Source of the DNA: Marinobacter azerbaijanicus
GTDB taxonomy: Bacteria; Pseudomonadota; Gammaproteobacteria; Pseudomonadales; Oleiphilaceae
Length of the DNA stretch: 64,000 nt
Assembly (NCBI RefSeq): GCF_030250645.1
Contig: NZ_JASSVS010000002.1
Span: 124,001-188,000 of the forward strand
Reading direction: 5' to 3'
The notes under the pieces were generated by a model. That model did not search any database. It worked only from the letters and a program-made list of their open reading frames with translations, and was not told the origin of the DNA. Below are positions 16,588-25,534 of the stretch, piece by piece (position 1 is the first letter of the stretch; each line of letters starts with the position of its first letter). The position numbers were made by a program, and so were the translations under genes.

Positions 16588-17555
16588 TACCCGACCACCT
16601 GCAGCAACACCTTTCCGGTATTCCGATTCTCTGCCACATAGGCCATGGCTTCACCGGCCTTCTCAATCGGCCAGGAACTGTCGATCACCGGATCAATCTG
16701 CCGGGCACTGAGCAGTGGCCAGACGTGTTGGTACAAAGCACTCATCACATCGCCCTTGTCAGCGACCGGGCGCGAGCGCAGGGTTGAGCCAATCAGACGA
16801 TGGCGCTTCATCAGCATCAGCCCCAGATCCACTTCCGCCATGCGGCCACCCATCAGGCCAATGAGTATGATCCGGCCGTCCACGTTCAGCACCTTCTGAT
16901 CGTCGGCAATGTAGTTGCCGCCGACCGGATCAAGCACCATGTCGACACCACCCCAGGATTTTATGGCATCAACGAACGAGCCGTCCCTGCGATTCCAGAC
17001 ACCAGTGGCGCCCAGTCTCTTGCAGGTTTCCAGTTTCTCGTTATCCCCTGCGGTGGCAAACACGGGATTGCCCAGCGCGGTTGCCAACTGGATGACCGCC
17101 GTACCCAGGCCGCTGGCTGCCGCATGGACCAGAACCTTTTCCCCGGGTTTGAGCCCGGCTTCGTGGTAGAGGTTCAGCCAGGCGGTAGCAAACACTTCCG
17201 GGATTGCCGCGGCCTCTTTCAGGGTATAACCCTTGGGAATCGGCAATACCTGGACCGCGGGCACCACCACATGGGTGGCGTAACCGCCGCCGGTGAGCAG
17301 GGCACAAACCTGATCACCCGGCTTGAAGTGGTCCACACCCTCCCCCACTTCAGAGATGGTTCCGCTCACTTCCAGGCCCAGGATTTCCGAGGCACCGGGC
17401 GGCGGGGGATAGACTCCGGCTCGTTGCATCAGATCCGCACGGTTGATGGCGGTCCACGCAATATCAATAGCCACATGACTTTCAGGCACTTCGGAAGGAA
17501 TGTCGTACGCCTCCCAGCTTAAGGTGTCGCCACTGACCTTGATGGCTCTCATCAT
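16587..17555 (-). CDS. NAD(P)H quinone oxidoreductase, PIG3 family
   Basis: 322 residues; MDR superfamily without catalytic zinc. Conserved blocks: INRADLMQRAGVYPPPPGAS (PIG3/TP53I3 signature), LGLEVSGTISEVG, GGGYATHVVVP, LVHAAASGLGTAVIQLA (nucleotide-binding AASGxGT) and VDMVLDPVGG. The family reduces quinones with NADPH; in bacteria the substrate is usually not known. Two consecutive Met codons begin the protein with GGAG upstream; either may serve. It is divergent from nothing and lies 29 bp downstream of the DUF3524 gene, so it may be read through from the glucosylglycerate operon. Confidence 0.88.
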   Translation of the reverse strand: MMRAIKVSGDTLSWEAYDIPSEVPESHVAIDIAWTAINRADLMQRAGVYPPPPGASEILGLEVSGTISEVGEGVDHFKPGDQVCALLTGGGYATHVVVPAVQVLPIPKGYTLKEAAAIPEVFATAWLNLYHEAGLKPGEKVLVHAAASGLGTAVIQLATALGNPVFATAGDNEKLETCKRLGATGVWNRRDGSFVDAIKSWGGVDMVLDPVGGNYIADDQKVLNVDGRIILIGLMGGRMAEVDLGLMLMKRHRLIGSTLRSRPVADKGDVMSALYQHVWPLLSARQIDPVIDSSWPIEKAGEAMAYVAENRNTGKVLLQVVG

Positions 17556-17584
17556 CTGCGCTTACTCCATGTTTTGAGTCAGGC

Positions 17585-18706
17585 TCAGGATACCTCCAGC
17601 CGGCCCAGGGTTGCACTGATCACTTTGTAATATTTCTTTTGCAGTTCACTGAGTCGCCAGGCTTTCGGCACACAAGGCTCTTGAGGCTGCTGCAATAGCT
17701 GGCGCAGCAGGCCAGCCGCTGCAGCGGCTTCCGCCTCCGGGTCATCCGGATGGCTGGTGTATCGTTGCGCTCCCGGCACGTACTCGGGATAGGCCAGCCG
17801 GTCCGGAGCCAGCGCCATACAACCGGACGCCATGGCTTCCAGCACCGACAGCCCCTGAAAATCATGCAGGGCTGTGGAAATGGCCACATCTGCCTCCGCC
17901 AGCAAGCGATCATAATCGGACCTGCTCTTCAGATACCCCCAGTTCACAATGCGTTCCCTGTGCCGCTCATGTATCCGGTCAAACGCCTCGGGCTGGTTGC
18001 GGAACTGTTCACCCACCACACTTAGCCGGAAGTCCTGGCCTGCCGCTGTCAGTGTATCCAGCATCAGCAGTAAACGGTCTGGCGCCTTGTCGTATTCCCA
18101 ACGGTGGTTCCAGAGCAGATGGGGGCAGCGTTCATTGTGTGTGCAATCCCTCTCAACAAATAGCCTGTCTTCAATGGGCACAGGAATAACATGGGATTTA
18201 CCACGAATGCTGCTGATCAGGCCGTCAGGAAGCCCGTCCGGCATCTTTTCAAGAAAGCGATAGGCACCGTCGAGAAAGCTGTCGCGGTTCCAGGCACTGT
18301 TGAACAACACCTGGTCAGCGGCGACCGCGCTGTACAGGTTGACGATTTTGGGTTCAGCACTGGAATGCTGACGCCCGGAATCCGGATAGGCAAACTGGTT
18401 CTCGTGCATGTAGAGAATAGTTGGCGTGCGGGCAAGATGAGGATGAAACCCCTTCAACGAAGCCAGATCCACCATGGAAGTGACAATCAGCAGGTCATAA
18501 CCGGCCTTCAGCGCCGGCTCCTGGAGCCAGGTCAGTGCATTGCCCCGAATCCGCCAGCGGAAAAACCGGGGTGGAAGCGCCAGTACCTCCCACTGGAAAT
18601 CCGGCTGACTGGCAACCAGCTGTTCCCGCCAGCGTCTGTGACTGCCAGCGTCGTAGGCGGATAAAAGCAGGATGCGGGGCCGATGGTATGGAAGGTGCGA
18701 TGACAT
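17585..18706 (-). CDS. DUF3524 glycosyltransferase, tRNA-queuosine mannosyltransferase-like
   Basis: 373 residues of GT-B fold. The N-terminus carries the DUF3524 signature (ILLLSAYDAGSHRRW, LALPPRFFRWRIRGNALTW), as in GTDC1, recently shown in vertebrates to mannosylate queuosine in tRNA-Asp. The C-terminal half is a group 1 glycosyltransferase domain (LLWNHRWEYDKAPD, LSVVGEQFRNQPEAF, DVAISTALHDFQGLSVLEAMASGCMAL). By homology the expected substrate is a nucleotide sugar and Q-tRNA, but bacterial members are little tested. It follows the phosphorylase gene by 15 bp as the last gene of the glucosylglycerate operon, so a role in that pathway is a second option. Confidence 0.8.
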   Translation of the reverse strand: MSSHLPYHRPRILLLSAYDAGSHRRWREQLVASQPDFQWEVLALPPRFFRWRIRGNALTWLQEPALKAGYDLLIVTSMVDLASLKGFHPHLARTPTILYMHENQFAYPDSGRQHSSAEPKIVNLYSAVAADQVLFNSAWNRDSFLDGAYRFLEKMPDGLPDGLISSIRGKSHVIPVPIEDRLFVERDCTHNERCPHLLWNHRWEYDKAPDRLLLMLDTLTAAGQDFRLSVVGEQFRNQPEAFDRIHERHRERIVNWGYLKSRSDYDRLLAEADVAISTALHDFQGLSVLEAMASGCMALAPDRLAYPEYVPGAQRYTSHPDDPEAEAAAAAGLLRQLLQQPQEPCVPKAWRLSELQKKYYKVISATLGRLEVS

Positions 18707-18721
18707 CCGCGCATTCTGCCA

Positions 18722-20452
18722 TCATTCCCGGTTGGACAGCCACACACTTTGATAGGGCCTGAGGGTCAGGCTTCCGGACAGGTCGTCTATCTTCAGGCCG
18801 GAAATCAGGTCCTGCCACTGGTCGGTGCCGATCAGGTTGATATCTCCCAGGAAGACCTGCTGGACCTCATCGCTGATGTTGTGGATGCAGAAGATGGACT
18901 GATCCCGGCGCATGCTCTGGCGCCAGAAACCGAACAGCTGCAGCCCAAGGTGCAGGGTGAACTGGGTGGCATTAGGATGGAAAGCCGGCTGCCGGCGGCG
19001 AATGGCAATCAGCCGTTTCAGTTCGGTGAACACCTTGTGATGATGGCTCAATGGGTCCGCCAGCTCTGCCTCCAGGCGGTCCAGGTTCCACTGACCGCGA
19101 TTGATGGAGCGCAGGCGGCCGGTGTGTTCTACCCGCTCCCGATCGTTTTCCGTACCCAGCAGGCTGTGAATGTAGAAGGCAGGAATGCCCTCCAGCGCCA
19201 GCATGATGGTGTGGGCGCAGATAAACCGGTGCAGCTGCCAGTGATCCGCGCCCCGCCCTGCTGTTCCCTTTAACGCATCGAACAGGGCCACGTTCATTTC
19301 ATAGGGCTGGTCCTTGCCATCCGGGGTCCGCCGGTAGGACACCTTGCCCCCGAAGGATTCCATGGTGTTGATCAGCCGCTGCTTTTCCTGCTCCGAGAGC
19401 AGCCCGTCAGTCGGGCGCAGGCCTACCCCATCATGGGAGGCAATAAAGTTGAGGTAGGTAGTGCCCATCTGGGCCGGAGGCATGCTCATCAGCCAGGTTT
19501 TCAGGTGCCGGCAGTTGCCTGTGACCAGGGTGTTGATCAGCAACGGCGGCAATGAAAAATTGTAGATCACATGGGCTTCGTTGGCGTTACCGAAATAGGT
19601 CAGGTTCTCCCGGTTGGGAACGTTGGTTTCCGTAATCACTACGCCATGAGGGGTGTGATGCTCGATCAGCAGCCGCAGTATCTTGATCAGTTCATGGGTT
19701 TGCTGCAGATGGATGGACGGCGTGCCTGCCTCCTTCCATAAAAAGGCCACCGCATCCAACCGGAAGATGGTCACGCCCCGCTCCAGGTAATAACGGATGA
19801 TACCCACAAATTCGTTGAGCACCTGGGGATTGGCAAAATTCAGGTCCACCTGGTCTTCGCTGAAGGTACACCACACGTAACGCTCGCCATCGTCGGTCTG
19901 CACCGCGTTAAGCAAAGGGGATGTCCGGGGTCGAACCACAGCACTCAGATCATCCGTGGGCCGGGCCTCGAAAAAATAGTCCTTACCGGGATCAACCCGT
20001 TTCTTGAAGTTCTCGAACCAGCGGCTGCGGGCCGACATGTGGTTGATGACCAGGTCCGCCATCACCTTGTAATTGCCGGCGATGCGCTCGATATCCTCCC
20101 ATTCGCCGTGGGACTCGTTCACTGACAGGTAGTCCATCACCGAGAAGCCGTCGTCCGAGCTGTAGGGGAAAAATGGCAGGATATGCACCGCCGATACTGT
20201 GTCCTTCAGGCAACCCTCAAGGAACTGGAACAGGGTCTGGAGCGGTTTTTCGTTGCTGCGCTGGACCGTGTCTGCGTAGGTAATCAGCATGACGTCGGAT
20301 TCGTCCCAGTTGTTCTGGTGGGCCGGGGGTGCCGGCGTATCCGGCTTCAGGCCCATGGTCTTCAGCAACTGATCCGCCAGGAAGCCGGTGTCAACTGCGG
20401 GATAAACCACATCCAGCATGGTGGCCAGCTTGTGATGCAGGGTGTTACTCAC
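18722..20452 (-). CDS. GH13_18 sugar phosphorylase, likely glucosylglycerate phosphorylase
   Basis: 576 residues; family GH13 subfamily 18 (sucrose-phosphorylase-like). Visible GH13 residues: nucleophile Asp in [12 protein letters not shown], acid/base Glu in [16 protein letters not shown], and transition-state Asp in [13 protein letters not shown]; early [19 protein letters not shown] and [14 protein letters not shown] are classic. The cluster with GpgS, a sugar-phosphoglycerate phosphatase and a glycerate kinase points to phosphorolysis of glucosylglycerate into glucose-1-phosphate and D-glycerate rather than sucrose; this is inference from context. The start is GTG, overlapping the gpgS stop (GTGA at 20449-20452), so the two are translationally coupled. 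Confidence 0.87.
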   Translation of the reverse strand: MSNTLHHKLATMLDVVYPAVDTGFLADQLLKTMGLKPDTPAPPAHQNNWDESDVMLITYADTVQRSNEKPLQTLFQFLEGCLKDTVSAVHILPFFPYSSDDGFSVMDYLSVNESHGEWEDIERIAGNYKVMADLVINHMSARSRWFENFKKRVDPGKDYFFEARPTDDLSAVVRPRTSPLLNAVQTDDGERYVWCTFSEDQVDLNFANPQVLNEFVGIIRYYLERGVTIFRLDAVAFLWKEAGTPSIHLQQTHELIKILRLLIEHHTPHGVVITETNVPNRENLTYFGNANEAHVIYNFSLPPLLINTLVTGNCRHLKTWLMSMPPAQMGTTYLNFIASHDGVGLRPTDGLLSEQEKQRLINTMESFGGKVSYRRTPDGKDQPYEMNVALFDALKGTAGRGADHWQLHRFICAHTIMLALEGIPAFYIHSLLGTENDRERVEHTGRLRSINRGQWNLDRLEAELADPLSHHHKVFTELKRLIAIRRRQPAFHPNATQFTLHLGLQLFGFWRQSMRRDQSIFCIHNISDEVQQVFLGDINLIGTDQWQDLISGLKIDDLSGSLTLRPYQSVWLSNRE

Positions 20453-21672
20453 TGGCGGTATTCCTCGTTATCCAGCTCCACCGCCTCCAACAGCTGTTCC
20501 TTGATGTCCGGAATGGCACTGGTAACGCGATTCCAGCTTGGAATAAACGGCGTGTCCATAGGGTTGTCCAGGAAATAGGCCCCTGCCCTCATCACGTTCT
20601 GGGCAAACAGTTCCACGGCTTTCTCTTCCTTGTGGCGGTCAAACGTCAGCCCGTTAATCACGGCGTCGCTCTGGTAGGTTTCGATAAAATCCAGGGCAAT
20701 GCGGAAATATGCCGCCTTGATGGTACGGAATTTCTCGTTGGAAAAAATCTCTCCATTGGTTGCCAGCTTGCGAAACAGCGCCTTGCTGATGTCCGTGCTC
20801 ATCTTGGACAGGCCACGGCTGGCGTCTTCCGGGGAAAGCTCCTGGTGTTTGTGGTCGTAGGTGTCGGCGATGTCCACCTGGCACAGGCGATTGGTGGCGT
20901 AGTTGCGTTTCATTTCCGAGAGCACGCCCACTTCCAGCCCCCAGTCGCTGGGGATGCGCAGGTCGTTGATCACGTCGGTACGGAAGGAGAACTCACCCGC
21001 CAATGGGTAGCGGTAGCTGTCCAGGTAGTCCAGGAAATCACTGGGGCCGCATACTTTCTTCAGCGCCCGGATCAGTGGCGTGACCAGCAGGCGGCTGACA
21101 CGACCATTCATTTTGCTGTCCGCCACCCGTGCGTAATAGCCTTTGCAGAACATGTAGTTGAAGTTGGGGTTGGCCACCGGATAGATCAGCCGTGCGACCA
21201 GGTCCCGGGAGTAGGTGAGTATGTCGCAATCGTGCAGGGCCACGGATTTGCTCATTCCTGAGGCAAGCACATACCCGAAGCAGTACCAGACGTTTCGGCC
21301 CTTGCCCATTTCCGTAGGCGCCAGGTTCTGTTCCCGGAGCTTAACGTCCAGCGCCCGGAGCCTGGGGCCATCGTTCCAAAGTACACGGACATGCTGGGGC
21401 AACTCAGAGAAATACTCCAGAGCATGCCGGTATTCCTGCTCGTTGGCCCTGTCCAGCCCGATAACGATCTGCTCAAGGTAGGGCACCTTTGCCAGCTCCT
21501 TCACGATGTTCTTCAGTGCCGGACCTTCCAGTTCTGAATACAGCGACGGCAAAACCAGTGACATGGGCCGGGCCTTGCGAAAGCTCATCAGTTCCTGCTC
21601 AAGCTCTTCCACCGGCCGGCGGCACAGGTTGTGGAGGGTTGTGATGATGCCGTTCTGATAAAAGTCGCCCAT
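20449..21672 (-). CDS. gpgS: Glucosyl-3-phosphoglycerate synthase
   Basis: 407 residues from the ATG at 21672, which has CAGGAG seven bases upstream; a longer frame to 21720 would overlap the phosphatase gene. GT81-type enzyme joining glucose from a nucleotide sugar to 3-phosphoglycerate. Visible blocks: [32 protein letters not shown] (metal-binding DxD), [26 protein letters not shown] and [14 protein letters not shown], all characteristic of GpgS. Product is glucosyl-3-phosphoglycerate, precursor of the compatible solute glucosylglycerate. Second-last biosynthetic step is encoded immediately upstream by the HAD phosphatase gene. Confidence 0.92.
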   Translation of the reverse strand: MGDFYQNGIITTLHNLCRRPVEELEQELMSFRKARPMSLVLPSLYSELEGPALKNIVKELAKVPYLEQIVIGLDRANEQEYRHALEYFSELPQHVRVLWNDGPRLRALDVKLREQNLAPTEMGKGRNVWYCFGYVLASGMSKSVALHDCDILTYSRDLVARLIYPVANPNFNYMFCKGYYARVADSKMNGRVSRLLVTPLIRALKKVCGPSDFLDYLDSYRYPLAGEFSFRTDVINDLRIPSDWGLEVGVLSEMKRNYATNRLCQVDIADTYDHKHQELSPEDASRGLSKMSTDISKALFRKLATNGEIFSNEKFRTIKAAYFRIALDFIETYQSDAVINGLTFDRHKEEKAVELFAQNVMRAGAYFLDNPMDTPFIPSWNRVTSAIPDIKEQLLEAVELDNEEYRQ

Positions 21673-21703
21673 GGCGGCTCTCCTGTTACTTGAAAACCCG
21701 GTT

Positions 21704-22519
21704 TCAGTAGCCGTACTCAATCAGCAGATTCAGCACGCATTCGTTCCAGCCGGCCGGGCCGGTCTTGATGGACCGTATGGCCCGGCTCTGGGACGGCAGG
21801 GAGACGCTGTCAGACTGCACACCCCGCACGATCACCGCGATATCCGCCTCTTCCAGCATCTGTTGATCGTTGGGGCTGTCGCCCAGCGCGATGGCGATTA
21901 CCCTGTCGACGGGATATTGCTCCCTGTAGTGCTCTCGATATTTATTTAGCAAGAACCGGACCCCATCGGCTTTATCGAAGGTTCCCATGGCATGGAGAAA
22001 GCGCCCGCCCTGCACCAGGCGGCAACTGTGCTCGCTCAGTTTCTCGCGGAATCGGGCCAGTGAATCCTCGTCTCCCTCCCACAAAAGCGGCTCTGTGCCG
22101 GCGCGTTCTTTCGCAAGCTCTGCCTCCGATTCCGAGAGGTTGGAGTGCCCGGCCAGCTCTGCCGGGCTCATGTCTGAGAAACTGCGGAACCGGAAGCCCT
22201 CCGCGCGACATTCTTTGAGCAGCGCCAGCACGTCATCCCGTGGTGCCCCAAAAGTCTGCACCTGCTCCGGGCCCGGTCCAAAACAGTTCGCGGGAATGAT
22301 CACGGCGGCGCCGTTTTCCACAATGAAGGGGGCGGTGTTGCCCAGTTGTTCCCGCAGAGCGCGTATCTCGCCGGCGGTCTTGCTGGAGTTGAGGACCACC
22401 GGAATGTCCGCTGCTGCCAACCGCGCAAGCGCGGGCTTTGCAGGGGACCAGTCATAGCTGTCGTGGTCCAGCAAGGTGCCGTCCAGGTCGGAAAACAGGA
22501 TCAGACGGGGTTTGGGCAT
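21704..22519 (-). CDS. HAD-IIB phosphatase, mannosyl/glucosyl-3-phosphoglycerate phosphatase type
   Basis: 271 residues. HAD motif I is LILFSDLDGTLLDHDSYDW (nucleophile first Asp of DLDGT); motif II Ser/Thr region VVLNSSKTAGEI; motif IV IALGDSPNDQQMLEEAD; the C2-type cap lies between. This arrangement matches mannosyl-3-phosphoglycerate phosphatases (MpgP/YedP); in this operon, with gpgS downstream, the substrate is most likely glucosyl-3-phosphoglycerate, giving glucosylglycerate plus phosphate. Starts 11 bp after the kinase stop. Substrate is inferred from neighbours. Confidence 0.88.
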   Translation of the reverse strand: MPKPRLILFSDLDGTLLDHDSYDWSPAKPALARLAAADIPVVLNSSKTAGEIRALREQLGNTAPFIVENGAAVIIPANCFGPGPEQVQTFGAPRDDVLALLKECRAEGFRFRSFSDMSPAELAGHSNLSESEAELAKERAGTEPLLWEGDEDSLARFREKLSEHSCRLVQGGRFLHAMGTFDKADGVRFLLNKYREHYREQYPVDRVIAIALGDSPNDQQMLEEADIAVIVRGVQSDSVSLPSQSRAIRSIKTGPAGWNECVLNLLIEYGY

Positions 22520-22530
22520 GGCGGCATCCT

Positions 22531-23478
22531 CTACTGGCGCTGACGGATCAGCGGTTCACCGAAACTGTGGTCTTCACCCACGTTGATCACGCAATCTGCG
22601 CGGGCCGGCATTTCTTCAAGGCTGGCACGGGTGATTCGCTCGTAATGCATGATGAAGCGGACGACTTCTTCGTCACTCATGATGCGCGACGGGCGGGCAG
22701 TCTCATTGTTTTCACCGCCCTGTTTTGGTGCATACCTGTTTCGCTCCCGGAGCTTGTGCTCCTGAAGGGTGCGCCACTGGAGAACACATTCCATGGAAGG
22801 TGCCTTCAGCATGATCAGGCTATCAACCTGGCTGAAAAACCGGCTGTACTCTCCCTTCAGGCAACGGTTGACGTACTGCCGCCAGGTGCCTTCCGGGTCC
22901 TCGGCCCGCTCCAGTTCGTTGACCGGTTCCATCAACTCCGCCTCGCTGGCTGCGGGCACAGCGCCCATGCACCAACCCTCGATCAGGATCACCTCTGCCC
23001 TGCCACGGAATACCGGCCACTGATCCCGGGGGCAGCGATCGTCGCGGGATTTGTCGAAGGCAGGTATGAGGGTTTCCGTATCCGGGCCGGCGGCTTTCAA
23101 CTGGTCGATGACCTGTTGGCCAAGGGCGATGTCGTGGGTACCGGGTACGCCGCGAGTAATGAACAGCGGGTGGACGCTCTGTGCCAGTTGTTCACGTTCG
23201 GCACGGGTGAGGTAGAGGTCGTCCAGGGAGAAGCTGGCTGTAGGAATGCGATAGTGGATGGTCAGCAGTTCCCTGAGGAATTCCGTCAGGGTGGATTTTC
23301 CGGTGCCCTGGGCGCCGTGGATGCCGATGATGATGGGTTCTTCACGGGCTTTTCTGAGGCTGTGGATATGTTGGGCCAGGGGGAGGATGGTTTTTTTGAC
23401 GGTGTCGGCGTAGGAATCGGGGAGGGATTCCTGGTTGATCAGTTTCTGGATGGTGGTGGTCAGATCGGGTGCGGACAC
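22531..23478 (-). CDS. P-loop kinase, probable D-glycerate kinase
   Basis: 315 residues from the GTG at 23478 (VSAPDLTTTIQ, AGGA ten bases upstream). The open frame runs to 23787 but its first ~100 codons cross an inverted-repeat spacer and do not look coding. Walker A is GIHGAQGTGKSTL; later motifs are SFSLDDLYLTRAER, RGVPGTHDIALGQQVI, VILIEGWCMGAVP and ERNRYAPKQGG, as in the plant/cyanobacterial-type glycerate kinase family (also uridine-kinase-like). In this operon it would recycle the D-glycerate released by the phosphorylase, or supply 3-phosphoglycerate to GpgS. First gene of the operon. Confidence 0.83.
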   Translation of the reverse strand: MSAPDLTTTIQKLINQESLPDSYADTVKKTILPLAQHIHSLRKAREEPIIIGIHGAQGTGKSTLTEFLRELLTIHYRIPTASFSLDDLYLTRAEREQLAQSVHPLFITRGVPGTHDIALGQQVIDQLKAAGPDTETLIPAFDKSRDDRCPRDQWPVFRGRAEVILIEGWCMGAVPAASEAELMEPVNELERAEDPEGTWRQYVNRCLKGEYSRFFSQVDSLIMLKAPSMECVLQWRTLQEHKLRERNRYAPKQGGENNETARPSRIMSDEEVVRFIMHYERITRASLEEMPARADCVINVGEDHSFGEPLIRQRQ

Positions 23479-23622
23479 TTTGCTGGTTCCTGTTGGTTTG
23501 TTTTGGGTTTTGCAGGTTTTGTACCAATTGGAGTATAGGTGGTGGTAGCGAGTGTGTTTGTCGCGGGCTTTAGTTATCTGGGACACTACTGGGTATAGCC
23601 CTCCGAATCGGGTGGCGGCGGC

Positions 23623-23721
23623 AATGGGAGATACCCTTTGCAGACACGCCGTGAACCCGTCCCTGGGGGCTCGGCATTGCCATCCCTGGCAATGCACGGT
23701 CTGCAAAGGGTATCTCCCATT
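23623..23721. repeat. 99-bp element with perfect 23-bp inverted repeat and nested hairpin
   Basis: Bases 23623-23645 and 23699-23721 are perfect 23-bp inverted copies. The 53-bp loop contains a second hairpin (GCATTGCC / GGCAATGC). It fills the divergent gap between the glycerate kinase (start 23478) and selO (start 23777). It carries no T-run and could be a non-autonomous repeat, a protein-binding palindrome or a bidirectional structure. Nothing else is recognisable in this 298-bp gap. Confidence 0.85.
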
Positions 23722-23776
23722 ACCGCTCTCTGGCTTCGGAGTCAGATTTTCGTAGATTAAAGGGCTCGGAAAACCT

Positions 23777-25231
23777 ATGAGCAGCAACGGTTTTAAAGTC
23801 GAACATCGCTACCTTGAGCTACCGGACAGTTTCTACACCCGGGTGCAGCCAACGCCGCTAAAAGACGCGCGGATGGTGTGTTTTAACCATGATCTGGCGC
23901 GGGAGATGGGGTTCCATTCGGAGAACCCGGAGGAGTGGACCGGTGTGGGTGCCGGGGCGGAACTGCTGGAAGGGATGGATCCGGTGGCGATGAAGTACAC
24001 GGGGCATCAGTTCGGGACGTATAACCCGGAACTGGGGGATGGCCGTGGATTGTTGTTGTGGGAGACGGTTGGTCCTGACGGGCGGCGTTGGGACTGGCAT
24101 TTGAAGGGGTCGGGGATGACGCCCTATTCCCGGTTTGGCGATGGCAAGGCGGTGCTGCGGTCGACTATCCGGGAGTATCTGTGCAGTGAGGCGATGGCGG
24201 CACTGGGGATCCGGACCACGCGGGCGTTGTTTATGGTGAGTGCCAAGGACCCGGTGCGGCGGGAGTCGATTGAAACGGCGGCGGCGTTGTTGCGGGTTGC
24301 GGAGACTCATATTCGCTTCGGGCATTTTGAGTTTGCGGCTCATCATGAGGGCGAGGAGGCCCTGCGAACCCTGATAGAGCATGTGATTGCCCTGCACTTC
24401 CCTCACCTGATCGACCTGCCGGAGGACGAGCGGTACCAGCGGTGGTTTGTGGAGGTGGTTGAACGCACTGCGCGGATGATTGCCGACTGGCAGGCCGCAG
24501 GGTTCTGCCATGGGGTGATGAACAGCGACAATATGTCGATTATCGGCGATACCTTTGATTATGGCCCCTATGCATTTCTCGATGACTTTGATGCGGGTTA
24601 TATCAGCAACCATACCGACCAGGGGGGCCGTTACGCCTATAATCGTCAGCCCAACATAGGGTTTGTGAACTGCCAGTACCTGGCCAATGCATTGCTTCCG
24701 GTTATGAATGAAGACGATGTGCGTCGTGGGCTGCGTCGTTATGAGGTGGCTTACAACGAGCGCTTCCTGCAGAACATGCGGGACAAGCTGGGGCTGGCGC
24801 TGGAGGACGAGTCCGACCTGGGCCTGATCATGGATACCTTCAGTATGCTGCACGAGCACCATGTGGACTACACCCTGTTCTTCCGGGGTCTTTCCAATCT
24901 CACGTCAAAAGGTTCTTCGCCGATCCGCGACCTGTTTGTGGACCGCAGTGTGGCGGATGAATGGCTCGAGCGTTACGAACAGCGCCTGCAGTCGGAAACC
25001 CGTGCCCATGACGAGCGGGAATACCAGATGCGCAAGGTGAATCCCAAGTACATCCTGAGGAACTACCTGGCGCAGCAGGTGATCCTGGAAGCACAGAATG
25101 GCGATTATAAGCCGATGAAGGAATTGCTGGAGGTGCTGAAAAAGCCGTTCGATGAACAGCCGGAGTTCGAGGAATACGCGGCGGCACCTCCGGATTGGGG
25201 AAAGCACCTGAGTATCAGTTGTTCGTCATGA
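23777..25231 (+). CDS. selO: Protein adenylyltransferase SelO (YdiU family)
   Basis: 484 residues, close to the ~478 of E. coli SelO, a pseudokinase-fold enzyme that transfers AMP to protein Ser/Thr/Tyr residues, linked to redox stress. Seen: TGHQFGTYNPELGDGRG, LKGSGMTPYSRFGDGKAVLRSTIREYL (ATP-binding Lys and loop), CHGVMNSDNMSIIGDTFDYGPYAFLDDF (metal and catalytic site), and the C-terminal WGKHLSISCSS whose Cys aligns with the selenocysteine position of eukaryotic SelO. The protein is complete. Its stop is directly followed by the AT-rich retron cassette. Confidence 0.95.
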   Translation: MSSNGFKVEHRYLELPDSFYTRVQPTPLKDARMVCFNHDLAREMGFHSENPEEWTGVGAGAELLEGMDPVAMKYTGHQFGTYNPELGDGRGLLLWETVGPDGRRWDWHLKGSGMTPYSRFGDGKAVLRSTIREYLCSEAMAALGIRTTRALFMVSAKDPVRRESIETAAALLRVAETHIRFGHFEFAAHHEGEEALRTLIEHVIALHFPHLIDLPEDERYQRWFVEVVERTARMIADWQAAGFCHGVMNSDNMSIIGDTFDYGPYAFLDDFDAGYISNHTDQGGRYAYNRQPNIGFVNCQYLANALLPVMNEDDVRRGLRRYEVAYNERFLQNMRDKLGLALEDESDLGLIMDTFSMLHEHHVDYTLFFRGLSNLTSKGSSPIRDLFVDRSVADEWLERYEQRLQSETRAHDEREYQMRKVNPKYILRNYLAQQVILEAQNGDYKPMKELLEVLKKPFDEQPEFEEYAAAPPDWGKHLSISCSS

Positions 25232-25278
25232 TTTGCAACCTACGCCAACAAAGCCCATCTGCCACTTGATTTCATAAA

Positions 25279-25511
25279 GGAATTTGGGTATTTTCTAATC
25301 ATACTAGCGACTAGGAGTATCTCCAGTCATTAAGCTAGTCACTACGCCGCTTTGAGCAATGTTACACTGGGCGCCGCTCTGATTCTTTGTCACACATTGA
25401 GTCATCGGCGTCGGCTGTAATTTCGAACCATGGAATGACGCCCACACCTGATTACGCTTTCTATCCTCTAGGTCTTCTTTCCAATAGACGCAAAGTTAAG
25501 CACCCAGTTCC
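25279..25511 (+). ncRNA. Candidate retron msr-msd non-coding RNA
   Basis: The 303-bp non-coding gap between selO and the reverse transcriptase has retron-like structure. Near the 5' end GGAATTTGGGT (25279-25289) can pair with ACCCAGTTCC (25502-25511) close to the RT start, with one bulge and one G-U pair, as a1/a2. Then TAGC (25305-25308) offers the branching guanosine at 25307, immediately followed by the hairpin GACTAGGAG-TAT-CTCCAGTC (25309-25328), itself enclosed by ACTAGC/GCTAGT (25303-25308, 25334-25339). Downstream GCGCCG...CGGCGT (25371-25376, 25406-25411) closes a second stem with TGATTC/GAGTCA, a candidate msd hairpin. The order matches the retron Ec86 layout. Ends are approximate; the msd boundary is not resolved. 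Confidence 0.6.
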
Positions 25512-25534
25512 TCGGCCTAATTAGACCACAATCT

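Noticed and set aside
22438..23538. Plus-strand frame (366 aa) opposite the kinase gene
   Set aside because: No family motif; the minus strand has an intact Walker A kinase.
23479..23787. N-terminal extension of the glycerate kinase across the intergenic repeat
   Set aside because: The extra ~100 codons run through the inverted repeat, are unlike any kinase N-terminus and would overlap the selO start.
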